Assembly (NCBI GenBank): GCA_949987565.1
Contig: OX465117.1
Coordinates: forward strand, 186,001 to 250,000
Direction: 5' to 3'
DNA from: Luidia sarsii
Taxonomy: Eukaryota; Echinodermata; Asteroidea; Paxillosida; Luidiidae
Length of the DNA stretch: 64,000 nt
A model generated the notes under the pieces. It did no database searches, had not been told where the DNA came from, and was given only the letters and a program-made list of their open reading frames with translations. Within the stretch, counting starts at the first letter, position 1. The number at the start of each line of letters is the position of its first letter. The position numbers were made by a program, and so were the translations under genes. Positions 49,001-58,000 of this stretch are shown here, in pieces.

Positions 49001-52000
49001 AAATTATTATTCCAATAGTTTTCTAAACGCCATTCCGCATTCATGACTTACCACAGTTAAGCTCATCACTTCCATCCGTACAGTCAGTTCTGTAGTCGCA
49101 CACCTGGGCACTGCTTATGCAAACTGAACTTCCACAGTCAAATTCTTCAGGAGAACATGTTAATATATCTGTGAAGAATAAAATGTTAGAACTCGATTAC
49201 ACCTACAAATGCTCTGGCAATTTCTCAGTAAAAAATGTATAGGAATGTTTTGATGAATAGCGATCACTTCATCAAATGAGCAAGAGTGGTCCCCAATTCC
49301 CATCTTCTATCCCTTTGGACTCTTCAACTCTACCAAACCTGTAGGCATACATTCAAGTGTACCTGGAAATGCATTGTGTGCAAGACCCATGTCCAGGAAA
49401 CAGACTTCAAATTGAAAGTCGTCGGGCACAACCCACAACCATTATGGCATTATTGCATGCACCACCTCAAACATTATATACCTCATCTTCTGTAAAGTTT
49501 GTAATGTTCAAAACGTTCAAAATAAAGTGTATGGCCATAGGTCAACTATCAAAACTGGTAAATTAGACGCCCCTGTTGGGCGTCACTTTAATCTCCTAAA
49601 ATCATTCTTTATAAGATACGATTGTACTGGGCATAGAGTCGCTTGGTCATCGTAGTAATGCTGTCCGTCTGAGCCGGGAGAAACATGTAGATGAAGCTAT
49701 TCGGACGATTGAACTACATGGCTTCAATAATCTATGAAGGGAATGATTAATACCTCACAGCTAACACTGAATTGAAAAAAAATTCATGGACCAGGACTTG
49801 AACTTCTCGCTATCATCAACGATCGCGATGGACGAGCACATTATTTCATGACAAATTAAAAATAACCTGGTTTAGTTTTCAAATGATTTAGACTGAACAA
49901 ATGATTTGGACTGAGCAAATGTTTTACAAACCTGTGGTGATATCAGTAGGTGCAGTTGTTGTAGGACCTTCAGTCAGGGTGTCAGACGAAGTTGTTTGAA
50001 AATCTGCAAATGATATGTGAAAAGGTTAATAGCCCTAAATAGTGAACTAGTCTTTGTCGGGGAAGGGGTGGCAGCAGAAGCATGTAACCATTTACTGCCA
50101 TATATCTGTAGTGATCATGTTCCCGTTTTCATTCAGATGCAAACAGCCAATTGTTGCAGATAAGGCAGTTCGAGGATCACACGATGTAGATGCAACTCTT
50201 TTAGTGAAAGCTGACAAAATAAAGAACAAAACCTACCCGAGAAATGTTGAACAATTAATCCAATTGTCTTTTTGACTATTTCCTACACTCTGCCCTTTCC
50301 TTTCACACCAGCCTTAACAGCTGTTTTTGTCTTTATAATGTTGCTTGTGTCATGATTTTGTCTTTTGAGGAAAGATACCGCTGATCGATACTTCAGGCTC
50401 TCCAAATTCTTACAATTTGATGTTTGATCTGTTTGTTAAACTATGCGGTCAATGAGGGATGGGTAATGAAAGTGCACGTCAGTCAACGTGGCAGATTCCA
50501 TGATGAGTATACATTATAATTCGTTATAAATGATTTACAAACCTGTGGTGGTGTCAGTAGGTGTAGTTGTTGTTGCACCTTCAGTCAGGGTACCAGTAGA
50601 AGTCGTTTGAAAATCTGCAAATGATGTGTGGAAAGTGTAATGTGAAGATGCTTGTTAAACCATGCAGGCAATGGGGATCTGTAAGGAAAGCACATGACAA
50701 TCAACGTGGCAGATTCCATGATGAGTATACATTATAATTCGTTATAAATTATTTACAAACCTGGTGTGGTGTCAGTAGGTGCAGATGTTGTAGTGCCTTC
50801 AGTCAGGTTACCAGTGGAAATTGCTGGAAAATATGCAAATTGATGTACTAATGCAAACAAATCTGTGAAAAACTGACTGGAAACTTTGAACAAATAAAAA
50901 AGGGCAAAGAACACTTTGACTGGAAAGAGATTTGAACCCGATACCTCTGGTTTTGCGTACTAGTGCGCTTAACATCTGAGTTATAAAGGCCTTAGATGGT
51001 GGCCTTCCCAAATAATCAACTAGTCTTTGCCGATGGTTAGAAGCATAACCATTTACTGCCATATATTTCTGGTGATCACATCCCCTCTCATCTTCTACGC
51101 AGGGGCAGTCCATAGAGGAATCACATCTCACATCTCCCCCACAGTCAAATTCACCAAAAAGACCAATCGCGTTTTACAGCTTGTGGGTCCCGCTTAGCAA
51201 AGGCCCAATAACGATGCATTGGTTACGGTGTAGAGGTGGCAAGTCTCGGCTGAGATGAAGAAAATGTTAAAAGATCTTTTAAACTATGCAGGCAGGAATC
51301 ATACCGATTTTATAAAACAACCAACTAAATAAAGAAGAAATGTCTGAAATTTTTTTTAGGGCCTGGCGTTCTGAGGGAAATCTCTCCAAGGCACTTACTC
51401 CTTTGTGAAAAGGTCCTACTAAAATTGAAGGTACAGGCTTGATATTTTGTAAAATTTGCACAAACAATTTGGAGTAGGAGGTTTAATTTTCACACATTAG
51501 AATGGACGAAAAATGTTGGTTCAAGATAAAAGCAACATCTTAGAACCTCGTGATAGAGATACAAGGTTTCGGTTAAAACATCGAATTTTATCAACCTAAT
51601 TAAAGATAAGCTGAAGAGATGCGTAATGTGTAATTGGTAATGGGTTATTCAAGACGATCACTGTTCCTTGTGCGACAAAGAAACATATTTTTGGGAATAT
51701 CATTTCAATGAATCTGAAAAACATCGGGATGCCTGGATTCTCGTTGAGCACTTGATTAAAAAGTATACTAGAGACCAAACGTTCACTTTTAGAGATAAAA
51801 CAAAATTATTAGGGACTGACGGTAAACATGTTTTATGTTTATTATCAATAGGTAAATAGCTTATGGTTACAGGTGCTTCTACAAAACCAAATCTCGTATT
51901 GAAGAAAGGAAAATGAAAGGGGAATGAAATGGAAATTGAAAGGAAAAAGTTGGACAAAGTGAAATTCAAACTGATTTACCTACAGAGTAATGTCCTCTGT

Positions 52001-55000
52001 TCATTAATAAACAATAGTAACAAAGGTTAATTGTTATTGAAGTTAATACAAACATTGTTGCAAACAGATCACTGACTAAAATGACCTGCATTATATAAAT
52101 CTCAAAAGTTAAGCCCTCTAACTGTTGAGATTTAATTCATATTAATAGAAACGAGAACAAATTTGAGAGAAAAAAAAACTAGTTAAAAAAAAAAATCATT
52201 TTTCGTCACGAAACAACGCAGTCTGCAGGATTTTCTTTTCGAATTAGTTGACATATTTGTAACCACCTTAGTAAAGTTAAGCTTTTTCAAATGTGACAAA
52301 CAACTACTCTATTATCACATTGACCAAAAAGAAGTTTATCTTTTGAATTTGAATAAAAAAAGATATAAAACACCGTTTTAAGAAAACATACGCAATTTGG
52401 CATTTCTTCTGCCAGAAAAGATATATAGCACATTATTTAAACGCACTAGAAAAAACAGGTGCTGTAATCAAATCGATCAGTCACAGCAGCCACATTGATT
52501 GCATCTCAACTAGCACAGTGAATGCAGCAACGAGCGACATATCGAAGCGCTGTTCAAAGTTACAGTTTGTTGGCAAACAGACAAACCAGTTCAAACATAT
52601 AAATCACTAAAGTACAGAAGGAAATGAGAAACATGATAGGAAAAAAGTTTCTGTTTTGAAAAGAAGTGGGATTTTCCCAACCTCTCCGGGAGGTTGCACG
52701 TGTGGTCTCCTTTGTGAATTTCCGTGTGAAATCACGATAACGATTGGCTGAGTTCTTTGTCAGAGAGCGGTGAATGAACATGCACGACCATACCGTGAAC
52801 CTGTAACCATAACAACCTGACGCTAAAAAGAAGCCAATTTCACCAAGGCCCCACACGGTGCATACTATTTCACCAAGGCCCCTCACGGTGCATACTATTT
52901 GAATTTTCATTCCATGTTTTGGGCTTCTGCATCAAAGAGGCAGGTTTGACCTGAGCTACGCCAACTCTGTTACAATTCAACACGTCCCAATATGAAGGGG
53001 ACATCGATTGATTGTAACCAATCGTGGGCCAGAATAAGTATGGCACCATATACAGGCTATATCACACCAACGATTTCTGTTCAGTGGACTGTAAGAGGTA
53101 TTGAAGGTGCTGTCATAGAAATCTTGGACATTCGTTTTAGAGCCAAAATATGTAAAGCCCAGGAAAGTCAGGAGTGTTAAAGTGAGCCACAAATCTGAGA
53201 TGTTTTTTTTTGTAATGAACCTATTTTATAACATTTCATCTATGAACATCCACATTCACATTCACATTAAATCAATCGCTAGTTTTATAGACTAAGTTCC
53301 AACGGTTTGAAATTTCCAACCAGACGGGTTCCTTTCATAGATTGCAATGGAGTTCTGCCAAAGGATGGAGTGACAATGAGTATTTCCCGGGGCAACGTGC
53401 AATACAAAACGTGCAAACATAGTTGTCAATGTAAACAAAGTCAATGTTTATTAGCAACCGGCTACGCAGCTTAAACGTTAGGGCCAATGTTGTTTACGTA
53501 CACCAATTCATACAACACCGTTTTATAAAACATACAAGCTGCAGGAGGTCGACAAAGTCTGGTTGAAATCAATCGTAGACCCATTTTTTTCAAGACGTGA
53601 ATGCATGTCTACATAAGCACGCACCCAGATTCATCATGTAAACTGACATGTTATGCTACAGAGCCATATGGTGACAGTTTTACTCGTACGATTTGTGTTT
53701 CAGGATCCTGGAATAATCGAGCCTTGATGCTTTTCATTCTGTAACAGTCTTATTACAATCTCCTTTTGCTAAACGTGCTTTGTTTCCGGTCAATAAAAGA
53801 GCAACCGCTTCCCCCTTCCAGTGCCCTATTACCACTTATAACTTTTAGTTACCTTGATCTTGTACGTAAAATATTTTTCGTCAACTAAATGGCTTATTTG
53901 TGCTCGCTTTTCGATTACTGCTTACTGGTATCCGAATTTACTAGCTCACATAACTGCCTTCAGCATATTATGTGACAAACAACTACTCTATTATCACATT
54001 GACTAAAAACTAGTTTATCTTTTAAATTTGAATAAAAAAAGACATGAAAAACCGTTTTAAGAAAACATACGCAATTTGGCATTTCTCCTCCCAGAAAAGA
54101 TATATAGGGCATTATTTAAAAGCACTAGAAAAAACAGGTGCTGTAATCAAATCGATCAGTCACACCAGCCACATTGATTGCATCTCAACTAGCACAGTGA
54201 ATGCAGCAACGAGCGACATAGCGAAGCGCTGTTCAAAGTTACAGTTTGTTGGCAAACAGACAAACCAGTTCAAACATATAAATCACTAAAGTACAGAAGG
54301 AAATGAGAAACATGATAGGAAAAAAGTTTCTGTTTTGAAAAGAAGTGGGATTTTCCCAACCTCTCCGGGAGGTTGCACGTGTGGTCTCCTTTGTGAATTT
54401 CCGTGTGAAATCACGATGCCAGTTGGCTGAGTTCTTTGTCAGAGACCGGTGAATGAACATGCACGACCATACCGTGAACCTGTAACCATAACAACCTGAC
54501 GCTAAAATGAAGCCAATTTCACCAAGGCCCCTCACGGTGCATACTATTTGAATTTTCATTCCATGTTTTGGGCTTCTGCATCAAAGAGGCAGGTTTGACC
54601 TGAGCTACGCCAACTCTGTTACAATTCAACACGTCCCAATATGAAGGGGACATCGATTGATTGTAACCAATCGTGGGCCAGAATAAGTATGGCACCATAT
54701 ACAGGCTATATCACACCAACGATTTCTGTTCAGTGGACTCTAAGAGGTATTGAAGGTGCTGTCATAGAAATCTTGGACATTCGTTTTAGAGCCAAAATAT
54801 GTAAAGCCCAGGAAAGTCAGGAGTGTTAAAGTGAGCCACAAATCTGAGATGATTTTTTTTTGTAATGAACCTATTTTATAACATTTCATCTATGAACATC
54901 CACATTCACATTCACATTAAATCAATCGCTAGTTTTATAGACTAAGTTCCAACGGTTTGAAATTTCCAACCAGACGGGTTCCTTTCATAGATTGCAATGG

Positions 55001-58000
55001 AGTTCTGCCAAAGGATGGAGTGACAATGAGTATTTCCCGGGGCAACGTGCAATACAAAACGTGCAAACATAGTTGTCAATGTAAACAAAGTCAATGTTTA
55101 TTAGCAACCGGCTACGCAGCTTAAACGTTAGGGTATGGGGCAGTGGGGTATGGGGCAGTGGGGTATGGGGTAATAGGCTATGGGGCAGTGGGCCGTGGGA
55201 TAGTAGGCTATGGGGCAGTGTGGTATGGGGCAGTGGGGTATGGGGCAGTGGGGTATGGGGTAATAGGCTATGGGGCAGTGGGCCGTGGGATAGTAGGCTA
55301 TGGGGCAGTGGGGTATGGGGCAGTTGGGTATGGGGTAATAGGCTATGGGGCATGCAGTGGGCCGTGGGATAGTAGGCTATGGGGCAGTGGGGTATGGGGC
55401 AGTTGGGTATGGGGTAATAGGCTATGGGGCATGCAGTGGGCCGTGGGATAGTAGGCTATGGGGCAGTGGGGTATGGGGCAGTGGGGTATGGGGTAATAGG
55501 CTATGGGGCATGCAGTGGGCCGTGGGATAGTAGGCTATGGGGCAGTGGGGTATGGGATAGTAGGCTATGGGGCAGTGGGGTATGGGGAAGTGGGGTATGG
55601 GGCAGTTGGGTATGGCGTAATAGGGTATAGGGCAATAGATATTGGGACAGAAGGCTAAGGGACAGTAGGCTATGGGGCAGTGGGGTATGGGGCAGTTGGG
55701 TATGGGGTAATAGGCTATGGGGCATGCAGTGGGCCGTGGGATAGTAGGTTATGGGGCAGTGGGGTATGGGGCAGTTGGGTATGGGGTAATAGGCTATGGG
55801 GCATGCAGTGGGCCGTGGGATAGTAGGCTATGGGGCAGTGGGGTATGGGGCAGTGGGGTATGGGGTAATAGGCTATGGGGCAGTGGGCCGTGGGATAGTA
55901 GGCTATGGGGCAGTGGGGTATGGGGCAGTTGGGTATGGGGTAATAGGCTATGGGGCATGCAGTGGGCCGTAGGATAGTAGGCTATGGGGCAGTGGGGTAT
56001 GGGATAGTAGGCTATGGGGCAGTGGGGTATGGGGAAGTGGGGTATGGGGCAGTTGGGTATGGCGTAATAGGGTATAGGGCAATAGATATTGGGACAGAAG
56101 GCTAAGGGACAGTATGCTGTGGGGCAGTTGGTTACGGGGAAGCAGGCTATAAGGTAGTATGATATAATTATTGCAGCAGGCTATGAGGCAGTATGTTAAA
56201 TGGGGCAATGGGTTATGGGGAGTAGGCTATGGGCAGTGGTCTATGGGGCAGTGGGCCATGGGGCAGTAGGCTATGGGACAGTGGGCCATGGGGCAGTAGG
56301 CTATGGGACAATGGGCCATGGAGCTACTTGTGGTCTTGTTATTTAATCAGTAAAACTTCGGTGAAATGAAAGTGTTTGAGGTCTTTTTGGGCGCTTTTGT
56401 ATCTTATAAGGCAAGTTTTAATTTTGTTATATTGTCATTTAGAACTTGCTTCAGTAATTTTCAAATTGAGGTGTAGCCTGGTTCGTATTTAACATTCCAT
56501 TTGAAGGGAAGTTTTGTTTTGACGTGATATTTTAGGCCTTTGAAAAATGTCCTGCTATCTAGCTTGAAACTTCAGGCCCTCTAACTTTTAAAATTGATGT
56601 ATTTCAGGTCAATATAGTCAGTGAGCAGTTTTTGTATTACTTCGTGATATTTTACAGGTAAAACATGATCGAGTAAATTTACAAATTGAAGCAGCTTGGT
56701 TCCAATGAGATGTTGCATTTGATAAGGATTATAATAATTGTTTCATTTGAAGCAAATGATTGAAATATCAAGTGGGTTGAAATCTTTGAAAATCAATCAA
56801 ATGGCCACGTTAAATAATAGGTCAAATTGAATAATCAACCACCAATCCAGTGATTCTATTTTCTCCTTTTAGGGCATGGACCTAGCTAGCACCTGATCGA
56901 TTTGCTTTCTGTAAAGTAAAACGCATACAAATTAATGTGCAACATTCCCCTCGGTACCCTCTTTGAAATTATTGTTAATTGATGCAAACCTGCCTATCAT
57001 TTCCATCACGCAGTTTGACGTACATAGCGCGGACCAGTTTTTGGAATGAAATTAGGTCTGTCTAATTTTTTTTTATTTCGGACATTGGGTAACGAATCTC
57101 TTTGCTATGGGAAGGATGCTGTCAGTCCGACTTGTAAGCTGGTAATGTAGCGCGGTCGGATCATCAAACCATAAGGCCTCGACATCTAGAAGGCGAATGA
57201 CTGACAGCATGTGCTCTTCAATTGTATAATGGTTGAAATTTCAGGATATTAATGGCGAAGCTAGCGAGTCTAGAATAATTTGAGGTCAAAATGTCCTTCT
57301 GAGAAACATTCTTCTTTGAACCACATAAAATCGGAAAGAAAATATCGGATTATGAGATAAATCGGAAAGATTTTATTTGTTGAATTAGAGGGTATCACCA
57401 CAAACTATTCTTTAAATGCGTCTTTGTTTATCACCTTTTCAAGTCCCTCCTCAACCCTTGATGCTTTTCATTCTGTAACAGTCTTATTACAATCTTCTTT
57501 TGCTATACGTGCTTTGTTTCCGGTCAATAAAAGAGCAACCGCTTCCCCCTTCCAGTGCCCTATTACCACTTATAACTTTTACAGTTACCTTGATCTTAAT
57601 TTGCACGAAAAATATTTTTCGTCAACTAAATGGCTTATTTGTGCTCGCTTTTTTAATTCGATTACTGCTGATCATGACTGGTATCCGAATTTACCAGCTC
57701 ACATAACTACTTATGCCATCAGCATATTTATGTATTAGACATTATAGCGACTACTTACTGGGGCAAGTTTAACAACGACGACTAAATGGCGATGTTTCCC
57801 TCTCCACTTTCAGCAGGCTTTCTACCCCATGTGCAATATTCTTAAAGCAGTAATGAGAGCGATATCAACTAGAAACTATTGAAGGTCAGTCACTTCATCA
57901 CCGATTCCCATAATCAAGAAACAATGACGGGAGCTGGACGTGGCATTTCTGCACTCAAGCGATCGGTACGTGAACATTCGAGTTTTATCGTACAAAATCG

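Noticed and set aside
50885..51015. Possible tRNA gene
   Set aside because: A- and B-box-like blocks are present, but the arms do not form a proper cloverleaf and related degenerate copies are scattered, so it is a SINE-type repeat.
52560..52910. 116-codon minus-strand frame present in both copies of block A
   Set aside because: Its conservation simply reflects the recent DNA duplication; a small in-frame repeat (IVCTVxGLGE) comes from the 30-bp internal duplication; no domain.
55094..56208. Several overlapping open frames of 60-120 codons rich in Gly, Trp and Val (or His, Pro, Leu on the other strand)
   Set aside because: They are the six-frame reading of a 14-bp G-rich minisatellite, with no start context, splice structure or domain.
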